64,000 bases of DNA from Pelobacter propionicus DSM 2379. Lineage in GTDB: Bacteria; Desulfobacterota; Desulfuromonadia; Geobacterales; Pseudopelobacteraceae. Positions 9,668 through 19,726 of this stretch are shown piece by piece. The stretch's first letter is position 1; each line of letters starts with the position of its first letter. The translations under genes were made by a program, and so were the position numbers. The DNA is taken from assembly GCF_000015045.1 (NCBI RefSeq), contig NC_008609.1:1479001-1543000 (forward strand), in the 5' to 3' direction. The notes beneath the pieces are model-generated. The model had not been told where the DNA came from and made no database searches. It was given only the letters and a program-made list of their open reading frames with translations.

Positions 9668-11893
9668 TCAGACCTCGATCCTGAATTCGGCGCCCTGTTT
9701 CGTGTTGCGCACGAAAAGGGAGCCGTGCATGTTCTTCTCGATGATTGCCTTGGACATGAACAGCCCCACGCCGGTTCCCCTGTCCGGCCCCTTGGTGGTG
9801 ACGTACGCTTCAAAAATCCTGTCGATGATGTCGCTGGAAATGCCGCCGCCGTTGTCGGCAATGGTCACCACGCTCCTCCCCTTTTCGACGCCAATGGTTA
9901 CCGTGAGCCTGGGGTAGGGGGTCTCCCGTTCCGAAAAAACATCCCGTGCGTTAAGAAATACGGTCAGCAGGACCTGTGCATACTCATTGGGATAACCGGT
10001 GATGACAGGATCGTCCAATGCGTTTATTTCTACGGAAATAGCCGTTTTTCTGAAGTTTCCCGCGATCAGGGACAGGGTTCTGGTGACGACCTGCTGCACC
10101 CTGAAGGTGAGTTTCTGCTTGTCCGGTCTGAAAAAATTGCTGAAATCATTTATGGTCTGGGACATATGCAGAATCTGTTCCATGGCCCTCTCCACCGCAT
10201 CGTCCAGGTATTCCCTGCTCAGTTCGCCGTCACCATGGGTCATGGGCAGTTCCTGGAGGATAAGCCCCAGCGTATTGAGCGGCTGACGCCACTGGTGGGC
10301 TATGTTCTCGATCATCTCCCCCATCGCCGCCTGGCGGCTTTGCAGCACAAGCAGGCGTTCTTTTTCGCGGAGTTCTTCCGCCGTCCGTAGGCGTTGCAGG
10401 GTCTCCTCCCGCAAGGCCCACTCAGTCTCCCTCCTGCGGGCCTCCCGGTCCAGGTTGTCCAGGGCGAAGGAGATGTCGCTTGCCAACTGCAGCAGCAGAT
10501 CGTCCATGCCCCCATGGAAAAACAACGTTTCAGCGGCGTAGATGGTCAGGACACCGACGGCCTTTTCGTTCGATTTCAGGGCGATGGCCGCCACCGACCG
10601 GTACCCGTGGCTTTCCGCCTCCCTGTGCCAAGGCCCGCTGCCCGGATCATCCAGGAAGTCGTTGACTATTTCCAGCTTTCCACCGCGGATGGCGGAAGCG
10701 ATGCCCCCCATTGCCTGCGACTCTTCCCTGAGCAAAACCCTGAACTCTTCCAGGCAGGAATCGTCTTTGCTGCTCCATGCGGCGGATTTCACCAGGGCGG
10801 TATCCTGGTCCACCACTCCTATCCAGGCCAACTGGAAGCCGCCATGCTCAACGATAACCCGACAGATTCGCTGGAACAGGATCTGGCGGTCGCTGGAGTG
10901 GACAATGGCCTTGTTGGTTTCGCTCAGCACCGCGTAGAGCCGGTTCAAGCGAAGTATCTGCTCTTCAGCCTTCTTGCGCTCGGTGATGTCGTGGAAGTGC
11001 CCCATGGTCAGTCCCCGTCCGTTGTGCTCCAGGTAGCTACTGGTCACTTCCACGGGAATCAGCCGTCCCGAGGCGCTTCGGTGGGTTGTCTCGAACAGCA
11101 GCGACCTGCCCTGCTTCATCTGCTCCAGGCTGACATCGACGTTTTTCATGTCGAATACGGGGTCCCAGTCGGGAATGCGCATGGTGAGCAGCTCTTCGAG
11201 GGTTTTCCCGAAGTGGGAACAGGCCGCCTGGTTGGCATAGGCCATGCGGAATCCGTCCGCCGGATCAAGCACATAGACCGGGTCGCGCGTGTACTCGATC
11301 AGGGTCTTGAAAAAAGAGGCTTCCTGCTCGACTTTTTTCCGTTCCTCCACCTCCCGGGCCAGTTTCAGGTTGTTCAGGCCCTGTTCGGCCATTACCTGAA
11401 CCAGATTGCGTGAATATTCCATTATGTTTCTGATCTGTTCGCGGCTGCGTAGGGGAATCATGCCCATGGCCCGGATATAGTCGTTTTCGTTAAAGCCGAA
11501 TTCCCTGGCCTGGGCACGAAAATAGTCCGGGTCCGGCTTGTCGTCGTCGTAGAAAAACTGCCCGGTAAAGAATGTGGCCACATGCTCTCCGTTGATCCTG
11601 ATCGGCATGGCGACATCCCGCAGGCCGTTCTTGCACGTGTAGTCCAGATATTCTCCGTCAAAAGAATGCAGATGGGACTTGATGTACCTGTCACTCTCAC
11701 GGCAACGGACACAGCTGTCCGGATGTACGCGGTGGAAGCGGACGCAGAGATCCTGCCAGCCGACTGCCACCAGGATGTTTTCATCCTCATCCATGATGGC
11801 GGATGGTGTGCCGTTGATTCTGTACTGGGCTTCCAGCAGCTGCTGTAGTTGATTGATATTGACGAGTCGGGAAAAGGGGGGGGAGTTGGCCAC
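9668..11893 (-). CDS. Soluble sensor histidine kinase, PocR-PAS-GAF-HisKA-HATPase
   Basis: A cytoplasmic histidine kinase of about 741 residues. Order: PocR-type ligand domain (about 5-165, with the cysteine-containing HPDSCVRCRESD), helical linker, PAS (about 190-310), GAF (about 330-480), H-box MGEMIENIAHQWRQPLN with the phosphorylated His near residue 533, and ATPase domain with DNGGGIS and GTGVGLFMSK. The HQWRQP type of H-box is common in Geobacter and Helicobacter-type kinases. PocR domains were first described in the propanediol-utilisation regulator. Start: the frame opens with a TTG at 12007, but the 38 extra residues look non-coding, and the GTG at 11893 has GAGG five bases upstream, so the shorter form is chosen. 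No receiver gene lies next to it. Confidence 0.85.
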   Translation of the reverse strand: MANSPPFSRLVNINQLQQLLEAQYRINGTPSAIMDEDENILVAVGWQDLCVRFHRVHPDSCVRCRESDRYIKSHLHSFDGEYLDYTCKNGLRDVAMPIRINGEHVATFFTGQFFYDDDKPDPDYFRAQAREFGFNENDYIRAMGMIPLRSREQIRNIMEYSRNLVQVMAEQGLNNLKLAREVEERKKVEQEASFFKTLIEYTRDPVYVLDPADGFRMAYANQAACSHFGKTLEELLTMRIPDWDPVFDMKNVDVSLEQMKQGRSLLFETTHRSASGRLIPVEVTSSYLEHNGRGLTMGHFHDITERKKAEEQILRLNRLYAVLSETNKAIVHSSDRQILFQRICRVIVEHGGFQLAWIGVVDQDTALVKSAAWSSKDDSCLEEFRVLLREESQAMGGIASAIRGGKLEIVNDFLDDPGSGPWHREAESHGYRSVAAIALKSNEKAVGVLTIYAAETLFFHGGMDDLLLQLASDISFALDNLDREARRRETEWALREETLQRLRTAEELREKERLLVLQSRQAAMGEMIENIAHQWRQPLNTLGLILQELPMTHGDGELSREYLDDAVERAMEQILHMSQTINDFSNFFRPDKQKLTFRVQQVVTRTLSLIAGNFRKTAISVEINALDDPVITGYPNEYAQVLLTVFLNARDVFSERETPYPRLTVTIGVEKGRSVVTIADNGGGISSDIIDRIFEAYVTTKGPDRGTGVGLFMSKAIIEKNMHGSLFVRNTKQGAEFRIEV

Positions 11894-12273
11894 GCTAACC
11901 TCAATGCCTTTGTGTTCATATGCCGCCGAATCCGATAACGCCCGCGGGCGGATCGGATGAAGGGCCACAAAATATACCGTTGCTGAATGATCGATGTCAA
12001 AGAGCAATTGCCGGATTTCCGCGGTATGTTATTATTTTCGCGCTGATTGGGCGGACATCCGTTTCGCCGTCACCTCACGCCCCCTCCGCTTCACGCCGGA
12101 TTCCTTGCGTCATGGGGGGATGGCGCTAGAGTTGATGGCAGGGGTGTGAACCGGGGCGCTGGCAACGTGGAGAGTCGATACTTCCCCCCGGGGCGGGGGA
12201 GGCGGCTTTCAGCATGCCGGGCGGCCCGGATATCGGCGCACACCTACCATCATTTCTGAACAAGGAGGAGAGC
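11894..12273. other. Intergenic region between divergent genes
   Basis: About 380 bases holding the divergent 5' regions of the PocR kinase and of the orphan gene at 12274. An alternative TTG start for the kinase lies at 12007. No hairpin terminator, repeat or further gene is visible; one AT-rich stretch (TATTATTTTC near 12030) could hold a promoter. Confidence 0.4.
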
Positions 12274-12795
12274 ATGCCGCAGACCAGCGAACTGAAACGT
12301 TGCCGCTGTTTCGAGATATTTTCCCAGTCAGCCGGGGTCGAGATCCGCGAGGCGTTCAAGGCGCATGAGGAGAACGGGCTGGTGACGGAGCGCGCCGGCA
12401 GGATACAGCTGCGCTTCTTCAGGTTGACCCCAAAGACGAAACCGGATGAGATCACCCAGATCCGCTTCATCTGCGAGCCGGACGAGGCCTACGGGTTGTC
12501 GCTGATGATCGCCCAGGTAGCCGGTTCCTCGGTGCCCTGCAGGGAGAAACTCAGCCCGCACAAGTTCTCGGCCGGTGAGCAGAGGGATGAGATCGTGACC
12601 ACACTTACCGTGGAAAAATGGGAGCGGGGCGGCAAGGGAGGGTACGCCCTGACCGTGGGGCGCGGCAAGGAGTTCATCAGCGTACCGGTGACGCTGTCCA
12701 AGTTCCTCTTCGCGGGAGAATTCCTGCGTTTTCTCTCCACCGTGCAGTGCTGGGTGGAAAGGGCGGATAAGAGGGGTGGCGCCGGCAAGGAGTGA
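12274..12795 (+). CDS. Hypothetical protein
   Basis: A 173-residue soluble protein that I do not recognise. It has no signal peptide, no membrane segment and no obvious motif; the composition is mixed alpha/beta with many charged residues, and three cysteines (two within KRCRCFEIF near the start, one in VPCRE) are too scattered for a metal site. The ATG at 12274 has an excellent AAGGAGGAG site, and GC3 bias matches neighbours, so it is a real gene. It stands alone between the divergent kinase and the horizontal-DNA scar that follows. Confidence 0.75.
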   Translation: MPQTSELKRCRCFEIFSQSAGVEIREAFKAHEENGLVTERAGRIQLRFFRLTPKTKPDEITQIRFICEPDEAYGLSLMIAQVAGSSVPCREKLSPHKFSAGEQRDEIVTTLTVEKWERGGKGGYALTVGRGKEFISVPVTLSKFLFAGEFLRFLSTVQCWVERADKRGGAGKE

Positions 12796-12941
12796 CTTTC
12801 CCGCTGAACAAGTTGCTGGCGCTCCTGGGGCACCGGCGGGGTCATGGCGTTGCATATAATTGAAGCAGGCGTTCTCGGGCCAGCACACTTTTTTTGTGAC
12901 ACTATTTTTGATAACAACCGAGGACACACACCAAAGAAAAC

Positions 12942-13184
12942 ATGACCCATGAACGATGCGTTCCCTCACCCACCATTATCCGCACCAACGGCATCCGCAT
13001 GGCCGTGTACCAAGAGGGGGCGGCTTTCCGCTGGTGCTCTGCCACGGCTTCCCCGAGCTGGCCTTCTCATGGCGTCACCAACTCCCGGCCTTGGCCCGTG
13101 CGGGGTTTTGGGCCATCGCCCCTGACCAGCGCGGCTACGGAAGGAGCGACAAACCGGCTGCCGTGGAGGAGTACGACCGAATAG
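12942..13184 (+). pseudogene. Alpha/beta hydrolase (epoxide-hydrolase-like), frameshifted and truncated
   Basis: The N-terminal 80 residues of an alpha/beta hydrolase are recognisable: [12 protein letters not shown] in the ATG frame, then, one frame over, [20 protein letters not shown] (oxyanion HG-P loop) and [21 protein letters not shown]. The switch of frame falls in a run of five G at about 13016; one extra G would restore a single reading frame. The homology stops abruptly after EEYD at about 13182, before the catalytic nucleophile, and foreign sequence follows. The remaining two thirds of the gene are not found on the other side of the foreign block. It is a dead gene cut by a rearrangement. 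Confidence 0.75.
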
Positions 13185-13387
13185 ACTCGGTTGAAAAATT
13201 CCCGATGCCCCTGGTAGACCTCCAGCAGCTCGCCAACGGTCATGTCGGCAACCGACCGCTCCACGACCCGGCGCACCAGGCCATCCAGGAAGAGCCCGTT
13301 GCTCTCAGCGATGCCGCCCAGTGCTATGATCTCCAGCAGGCTGTCAATGGTGGTCCTGGTGTGCCCTCCTGTTTTAGTCGCTTTTTT
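13067..13387 (-). CDS. -1 frame extension of the 13548 gene (frameshift product or broken gene)
   Basis: Read in the -1 frame from the AAAAAAG heptamer at 13387-13381, translation continues as [20 protein letters not shown] and on through a well-behaved, leucine-rich sequence ([32 protein letters not shown]). This frame is open for about 107 codons to a stop at 13067. The last part, beyond about 13185, is merely antisense to the broken hydrolase, so the original C-terminus has been lost or replaced. The alpha-helical second half is more protein-like than the 11 residues that close the zero frame. It may be made by programmed frameshifting, by reinitiation after the AGGAGG at about 13370, or the gene may simply be damaged. 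Confidence 0.4.
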   Translation of the reverse strand, partial: KKATKTGGHTRTTIDSLLEIIALGGIAESNGLFLDGLVRRVVERSVADMTVGELLEVYQGHREFFNRVYSVVLLHGSRFVAPSVAALVRGDGPKPRTGQGRELVTP

Positions 13388-13548
13388 GATTTCTTTCGCT
13401 CGTGGCCTTCCAGTGCGGCGTTGACCCTGGCCACATACGAGTCCGGCGGAGCGGGTAAATTAGGGCGCTGCTCTGCTCTCAGCGCTTCCCGTACCGCTTC
13501 AGTGATGAGCCGCTTCAAGTCGGCTATGTCGATCGTGACGGCGGGCAT
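13324..13548 (-). CDS. Small protein of the RHH operon, zero-frame product
   Basis: A 74-residue protein beginning [19 protein letters not shown], helical and charged, of no family I recognise. It starts two bases after the stop of the 55-residue gene upstream, so the two are one operon. The zero frame ends soon after a TCA AAA AAG sequence; the -1 frame stays open much longer. The first 53 residues up to that point look genuine, while the tail ([18 protein letters not shown]) does not. It belongs to the small foreign block between the hydrolase fragment and the DUF1456 gene. Confidence 0.5.
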   Translation of the reverse strand: MPAVTIDIADLKRLITEAVREALRAEQRPNLPAPPDSYVARVNAALEGHERKKSKKRLKQEGTPGPPLTACWRS

Positions 13549-13550
13549 GA

Positions 13551-13718
13551 TTATATGTTGTAGGTCCTCGGCCGAACCATGTTGGTGAAGGCGGCCCTTA
13601 CGAGCTTGGAAAGATCCATGCTCCTCCGCACGGCCAAGTCGTTCAACATCTGCTTAACTACGTGATCCACTCGCACGTTGATTGTTGCGACTTGGGTATT
13701 TGCCGCTGATTTGCCCAT
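13551..13718 (-). CDS. Small ribbon-helix-helix-like DNA-binding protein
   Basis: A 55-residue protein. A beta-strand with alternating residues ([12 protein letters not shown]) is followed by two helices ([27 protein letters not shown]), the pattern of Arc/CopG-type ribbon-helix-helix repressors. The ATG at 13718 has a clear AAGGAG site; upstream in-frame codons do not. It is divergent from the CI-like gene at 13815 with 96 AT-rich bases between, the classic arrangement of a phage or integrative-element switch. It could be the antirepressor or copy/excision regulator of the former element. Confidence 0.6.
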   Translation of the reverse strand: MGKSAANTQVATINVRVDHVVKQMLNDLAVRRSMDLSKLVRAAFTNMVRPRTYNI

Positions 13719-13814
13719 AGTGAACTCCTTTCTTGAAAAATTCGTGATGTATGATATTGTGGTGGTGTGCAATAAATGATGTTTAGCTATGAAATAATAT
13801 GCAGGTAAAATTGC

Positions 13815-14306
13815 ATGGAGAACGAATTTGTTTCAAGGATTAAAGCTGCGTTTAACGCAATGGGCGTTGCGAAACGCGGTGTTGTTAAGGAAGTTGCTGT
13901 AAAGACAGGTTATTCGGAGGGAATGGTTAGCAGAATACTGGCGGGAAAAAATGAACCTTCTGAAAAGTTCCTCCTTTCTGTCGCCGCAGCTTACGGCATC
14001 CGCCCTGATTGGGTCTTGAAGGGTGAAGAGCCGATACTATCCCCCGGCAAAGGTTTCACCATCGCGAGCATAGACCGGCAAATATTCATGGAGGTGGCCC
14101 GGTCAATAGCTGGTGATCCCCAGCCGTCCACCTGCGACCAAGAGCGGATTGATAGAGAGGTTTTCGGACATGTATCTGACGAGAGGAGGGACCAGGAGCG
14201 AACCATCATTACTGTGCTGCAAAAACGATGGTTGACAGATGATGAATTGGCCCAAGTCGAAAAGCTGGTCTCCGACATGATGAACCGTAAGCAAGGGGGG
14301 AGGTGA
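13815..14306 (+). CDS. Phage-repressor-like helix-turn-helix protein
   Basis: A 163-residue protein. The N-terminal 70 residues hold an HTH of the XRE/CI type (VVKEVAVKTGYSEGMVSRIL, then LLSVAAAYGIRPDWVLKGEE). The rest has no LexA-type peptidase motif (no Ser-Lys pair in the usual setting) and resembles the C-terminal part of short Bacteroides/Geobacter phage repressors. The ATG overlaps a small inverted repeat ATGCA-N8-TGCAT (13799-13816), a possible operator for autorepression. Codon use and the AT-rich upstream region differ from the flanking genes, supporting a foreign origin. Confidence 0.75.
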   Translation: MENEFVSRIKAAFNAMGVAKRGVVKEVAVKTGYSEGMVSRILAGKNEPSEKFLLSVAAAYGIRPDWVLKGEEPILSPGKGFTIASIDRQIFMEVARSIAGDPQPSTCDQERIDREVFGHVSDERRDQERTIITVLQKRWLTDDELAQVEKLVSDMMNRKQGGR

Positions 14307-14328
14307 CGGGCCTTTTTTGTGGTACATT

Positions 14329-14413
14329 TGGGGGTATACTGTGTTCTTGTTGCTCGAGATAGTTTAGTAATTACGGCAGGTCGAAGCTGGTGTTCGATCC
14401 CGGCTCCGACGAA
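14329..14413. other. Possible integration-site relic (tRNA 3'-end-like sequence)
   Basis: After the repressor gene come GTGGTACA and TGGGGGTATACT, G-rich boxes like those often found between tyrosine-integrase genes and their tRNA attachment site, then CTGGTGTTCGATCCCGGC and TCCGAC, which resembles the T-arm and acceptor of a tRNA (GGTTCGATCCCGGC) with two extra bases in the loop. No complete tRNA can be folded and no integrase gene is present. Read as a decayed att site at the right edge of the foreign block. Confidence 0.35.
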
Positions 14414-14459
14414 GTCACAGCAAAAAACCCGCTAGAAATAGTGGGTTTTTTGCTGTGAC
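14414..14459. terminator. Bidirectional terminator hairpin
   Basis: GTCACAGCAAAAAACCCGCT (14414-14433) pairs with the arm 14440-14459 through about 20 bp with one G-T wobble. The A-run in one arm and T-run in the other give a U-tract inside the stem on both strands. Confidence 0.75.
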
Positions 14460-14518
14460 GATTTGCAAATATCAGGTCTGGCGTTCGCTTTGCGCACACG
14501 GACCAGCCAGGAGAGGAT

Positions 14519-15007
14519 ATGACTCAGAACGATATACTGCGCAGGCTCCGCTACGCCCTTGATATACCTGATGGCGTGATGCTGGAGATATTCAGGCAGT
14601 CAAACCACGAAATTGACCAGACCACCCTGCGTAATCTGTTGAAGAAGGAAGATGACCCGGCTTGGCTGGAGTGCAGCGAAGAACTGCTGGGGCTGTTTCT
14701 GGATGGCTTGATCCTTCTTAAAAGAGGACCCCGCGAGTGCGCGGATTGTAGCCCCGCCCGCTCCGTCGCGGCGCTTACAAATAACGACATCTTGAAAAAA
14801 ATACGCATCGCCCTTGAGTTGCGGGAAGATGAGTTGATCGCCACCATGAGACTGGCCAAGGTCAGTATTTCAAAGTCTGAGTTGAGTGCACTGTTTCGGA
14901 GCAGGGGACAGAAGAATTACAAGACGTGCGGGGACCAGTTTTTGAGACAGTTCCTGCAGGGGTTGACGATCCGTTGCCGGGGAACCGCTGGTGTGGAAGG
15001 ACAATAG
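14519..15007 (+). CDS. DUF1456 family protein (YehS-like)
   Basis: A 162-residue cytoplasmic protein with two tandem copies of the DUF1456 unit, as in E. coli YehS: NDILRRLRYALDIPDGVMLE with KKEDDPAWLECSEELLGLFL, and NDILKKIRIALELREDELIA with CGDQFLRQFLQGL. The family has no established function. The ATG at 14519 has AGGAGAGG eight bases upstream. It lies just beyond the terminator that closes the foreign block and is convergent with the cytochrome gene, 17 bases away. Confidence 0.88.
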   Translation: MTQNDILRRLRYALDIPDGVMLEIFRQSNHEIDQTTLRNLLKKEDDPAWLECSEELLGLFLDGLILLKRGPRECADCSPARSVAALTNNDILKKIRIALELREDELIATMRLAKVSISKSELSALFRSRGQKNYKTCGDQFLRQFLQGLTIRCRGTAGVEGQ

Positions 15008-15024
15008 CCGGCAGGATGAGACGC

Positions 15025-15345
15025 TCACGGCTGCTGCGGCTGCAGCTTGTGGCAGAAAAGACAACGGTTTTTCGGGGGGTGGTTGGGCGGAAAACGAACG
15101 TTGCGCGCCTTGTGGCATGGCTCGCAGTAGGTTTCCGCCCCCTTTTTGTCCGGTTTGAAGAACATTCTTCTGACAAACGATGCATTTGCGTCCGGAGCCC
15201 CGGCGTAGGCAGCCTGATAAACGATGTGGTGGTTTTCGTCCTGGGGCACCGTCTTGGTCTTCTCCTTGCCGGTGAGGGAGATGACGACACCCAGCACCAC
15301 GGCGATCAGCGCCACAAACGCCATGTCCCGTTTATCCATCTTCAT
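15025..15345 (-). CDS. Membrane-anchored small diheme c-type cytochrome
   Basis: A 106-residue protein with an uncleaved-looking N-terminal membrane helix (about residues 8-25) and two haem-binding motifs, CEPCH (74-78) and CLFCH (95-99), separated by only 16 residues, with extra histidines (HPP, NHH) that may act as distal ligands. It should face the periplasm and carry electrons, a common type in Geobacteraceae. It is encoded 20 bases after the stop of a three-helix membrane protein and probably shares its transcript. No strong ribosome site precedes the ATG, so translation may depend on the upstream gene. Confidence 0.85.
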   Translation of the reverse strand: MKMDKRDMAFVALIAVVLGVVISLTGKEKTKTVPQDENHHIVYQAAYAGAPDANASFVRRMFFKPDKKGAETYCEPCHKARNVRFPPNHPPKNRCLFCHKLQPQQP

Positions 15346-15365
15346 GGGTAGGGGGGGGCCCTGCG

Positions 15366-15710
15366 CTAATCGGATTTGACCAGCGAGAAGTAGATGATGA
15401 CCCCGCCGATAACCCCTCCGATGACCACAAAGGGTACAATCGAGCCCAGCGACAGCTCTTCGCTCGTGGAGGACGCGGGTATGGCGAAACGCACGAGAAC
15501 GATCAGGCCGATCAGGCCGAACAGCGATAGCAGGACGGTTTTCGAGCGCTTGATGACGCCGAGAAACAACACGATGGCGATAACCCCCAGCACCACCGGG
15601 TTGGTGAAGATCTGCTTCATCGTCAGGGTCTGCATGGTGTGCATCAGGTTCGCTGTTTCAAGCGGTCGCAGAGCCTCGGTGGTTTTTTCGATGAGCTGCT
15701 GTTTTTCCAT
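15366..15710 (-). CDS. Small inner-membrane protein of unknown function
   Basis: A 114-residue protein with an amphipathic N-terminus and three predicted membrane helices (about residues 37-53, 58-77 and 90-108). I recognise no family. The ATG at 15710 is followed closely by the cytochrome gene, suggesting that the membrane protein and the diheme cytochrome work together, for example as a small membrane redox unit; this is inference from position only. Confidence 0.7.
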   Translation of the reverse strand: MEKQQLIEKTTEALRPLETANLMHTMQTLTMKQIFTNPVVLGVIAIVLFLGVIKRSKTVLLSLFGLIGLIVLVRFAIPASSTSEELSLGSIVPFVVIGGVIGGVIIYFSLVKSD

Positions 15711-15813
15711 GTGATCTCCACTCTGTTTCGCTGTTCGACTGCGGAATACTATGACAAACCGGCGGTTATGGCAATGGAAATGGAAAAGACGCCGGGGGGT
15801 GCGCTCCTCGTGC

Positions 15814-16947
15814 TCAACTCAGGAAATCCATCACCTTGTCAAGAAAGCCCTTCTTCATGGGGTGGCTCTCGTCCGTGCTGTGTCTGGCGAATTCTTCCAG
15901 CAGCTCCTTCTGTTTGCGGGTCAGATTGGTGGGGGTCTCAACCCGAATGACCACCAGTTGGTCGCCGCGGCCGTATCCCTGCAGCGAGGGGAAACCCTTG
16001 CCCCTCAAGCGGTAGACCTTGCCCGACTGAGTGCCTTCGGCGATCTTCATGCTTACCTTGCCGTCCAGGGTGGGCACCTCTATCTCGCACCCCAGTGCGG
16101 CCTGGATGAAGCTGATGGGGAACTCGCAGATGACGTTGTTGTCCTCGCGCTGGAAGAGCGGGTGCTCCTTGACGGATAGGGCAACGTACAGGTCGCCGTT
16201 GGGGCCTCCCTTGAGCCCCTGTCCGCCGTCACCGGCCGATTTGAGGCGCAGGCCGGTTTCCACTCCCGCCGGGATCTTGATGGAGAGGGTTTTGGTGTCC
16301 TTGACGCTCCCCTTGCCGCGACAGTCGGGGCAGGGGTCAGTGACGATCTTTCCTTCTCCGTTGCACTGTCCGCAGGTCTTGCTGACACTGAAGATCCCCT
16401 GCTGATAGCGGACTTGGCCAGCTCCGCGGCAGGTGGGACAGACCTTTGGCTCGGAGCCCGGACGGGAGCCGGAGCCGTTGCAGCTGCCGCAGCGTTTCGC
16501 GAAGGGTACCTCGATCTTCTTTTCAACGCCGAAGGCCGCCTCTTCGAAGCTTATCTCCAGGTTGTAGAGCAGATCGTCGCCCCGTCTCCCCTGGCTGCGG
16601 CCGCGTCCACCGCCTCCGCCGAAGATGTCGCCGAAGATGTCGCCGAAGATATCACCGAAGGGGGTGCCGGCGCCAAACCCGCCGAAGCCTCCGCCGGAGA
16701 ATCCGTTGGAACCTGATACTCCCGCATGGCCGAACTGGTCATACTGGGCGCGCTTCTGGGCATCGGAGAGCACCTCGTACGCCTCGGAGAGTTCCTTGAA
16801 TTTTTCCTCGGCAGCCTTGTCGTTGGGATTCTTGTCGGGGTGGTACTGCAGGGCCTGCTTGCGGAAGGACTTCTTTATTTCCGTATCCGAGGCGTTTCTG
16901 TGGACGCCCAGCACCTCGTAGTAGTCTCTCTTTTCGCCGTTTGCCAA
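15814..16947 (-). CDS. dnaJ: Chaperone DnaJ (Hsp40)
   Basis: Co-chaperone that delivers unfolded proteins to DnaK and stimulates its ATPase. The 377-residue protein has the J domain with HPD (YHPDKNPND near residue 34), a Gly/Phe-rich region, four zinc-binding CxxCxGxG repeats ([32 protein letters not shown]) and the C-terminal substrate-binding part. The G/F region contains a triple repeat [12 protein letters not shown] encoded by near-identical 12-base units. The usual N-terminus ([14 protein letters not shown]) and an AAGGAAA site point to a TTG start at 16947 rather than the ATG seven codons earlier. Last gene of the hrcA-grpE-dnaK-dnaJ cluster; a hairpin lies between dnaK and dnaJ. Confidence 0.95.
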   Translation of the reverse strand: MANGEKRDYYEVLGVHRNASDTEIKKSFRKQALQYHPDKNPNDKAAEEKFKELSEAYEVLSDAQKRAQYDQFGHAGVSGSNGFSGGGFGGFGAGTPFGDIFGDIFGDIFGGGGGRGRSQGRRGDDLLYNLEISFEEAAFGVEKKIEVPFAKRCGSCNGSGSRPGSEPKVCPTCRGAGQVRYQQGIFSVSKTCGQCNGEGKIVTDPCPDCRGKGSVKDTKTLSIKIPAGVETGLRLKSAGDGGQGLKGGPNGDLYVALSVKEHPLFQREDNNVICEFPISFIQAALGCEIEVPTLDGKVSMKIAEGTQSGKVYRLRGKGFPSLQGYGRGDQLVVIRVETPTNLTRKQKELLEEFARHSTDESHPMKKGFLDKVMDFLS

Positions 16948-16971
16948 AATGATTTCCTTGTAATGCAAAGA

Positions 16972-16996
16972 GCAGCGCCCTCAGGTGAGGCGCTGC
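16972..16996 (-). terminator. Hairpin between dnaK and dnaJ
   Basis: A perfect 8-bp GC-rich stem (GCAGCGCC with GGCGCTGC) with a 9-base loop, followed on the minus strand by TCTTTG. It lies 75 bases after dnaK and 25 bases before the dnaJ start, so it may reduce dnaJ transcription or protect the 3' end of dnaK mRNA. Confidence 0.5.
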
Positions 16997-17070
16997 CCGT
17001 TGCAGGTAATGAGATACACCCCGTGGCGTTCGATCTTCGACGCCTTCCGGCGCCACGCCACTGGGGCTGG

Positions 17071-18981
<1,911 letters not shown>

Positions 18982-19100
18982 AACGCTCTATCCTCCTTGT
19001 CAATTCTTTCTGCTCTCAAAAGTAGTCATCGTTGGGGTGAAAAACAAGGGCGCCGGGAAAAATAAGTTCGCCGCTTACCCTCCGCGGAGAGGAACGGGGC

Positions 19101-19673
19101 TTACTTGGGCGCCGTGGCCACCGAAACCATGGCGGGACGCAGCAGGCGCTCCTTGAGCAGGTAGCCCTTCTGGAACTCCTCCACCACCGTATTGGGTGGG
19201 TGCTCATCGGTGGGGATCTGGGTCATTGCCTGGTGGAAGGAGGGGTCGAACGGGGCGCCGGACGTTTCCAGGGGGGTGACTCCGAACTTCTTCATGGCGT
19301 TGAGCAGCAAGCCGTGGATCATCTGGACCCCTTCCGTCAGGCCTGTCGAACCGTTTTCGTTGGCATGGGAAAGCGCTCGCTCCAGGTTGTCCACCACCGG
19401 CAGTATCTCTTCAAGTAGTGATTTTGTACCGTAGTTGAGCAGCTCTTCCTTTTCCCGGTTGGACCGTTTGCGGAAGTTCTCCAGATCGGCGCGTTCACGC
19501 ACGAAACGGTCCCAGTTCTCGCGACACTCGGCCTCTTTGGCGGCCAGTTGCTCCTCGAGCCGCGAGATGCGTTCTTCCGGGGTGGCAGCCTCGGCAGCGC
19601 TGCTTTCGGGAGATGCCTGTTCCGCCTCGGGTGCGGCGGAAGTTTTCTGTTCTTCTGTTACATGCTTTTTCAT
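19101..19673 (-). CDS. grpE: Nucleotide exchange factor GrpE
   Basis: Releases ADP from DnaK so that the chaperone cycle can continue. The 190-residue protein has an acidic, disordered N-terminal extension (about 35 residues), a long coiled coil ([20 protein letters not shown] to [12 protein letters not shown]) and the C-terminal beta domain with [11 protein letters not shown] and [20 protein letters not shown], the family signature. It lies 53 bases after hrcA and is convergent with nothing; transcription comes from the CIRCE-controlled promoter upstream of hrcA. Confidence 0.97.
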   Translation of the reverse strand: MKKHVTEEQKTSAAPEAEQASPESSAAEAATPEERISRLEEQLAAKEAECRENWDRFVRERADLENFRKRSNREKEELLNYGTKSLLEEILPVVDNLERALSHANENGSTGLTEGVQMIHGLLLNAMKKFGVTPLETSGAPFDPSFHQAMTQIPTDEHPPNTVVEEFQKGYLLKERLLRPAMVSVATAPK

Positions 19674-19726
19674 GGTTCAGTGAGTCCTTTTTGTGCGTTT
19701 CATTTTTGATGCGAATGTCCTGGCGG

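Noticed and set aside
14375-14412. A functional tRNA gene
   Set aside because: Only a T-arm-like part is present, its loop is two bases too long, and no anticodon arm can be folded upstream.
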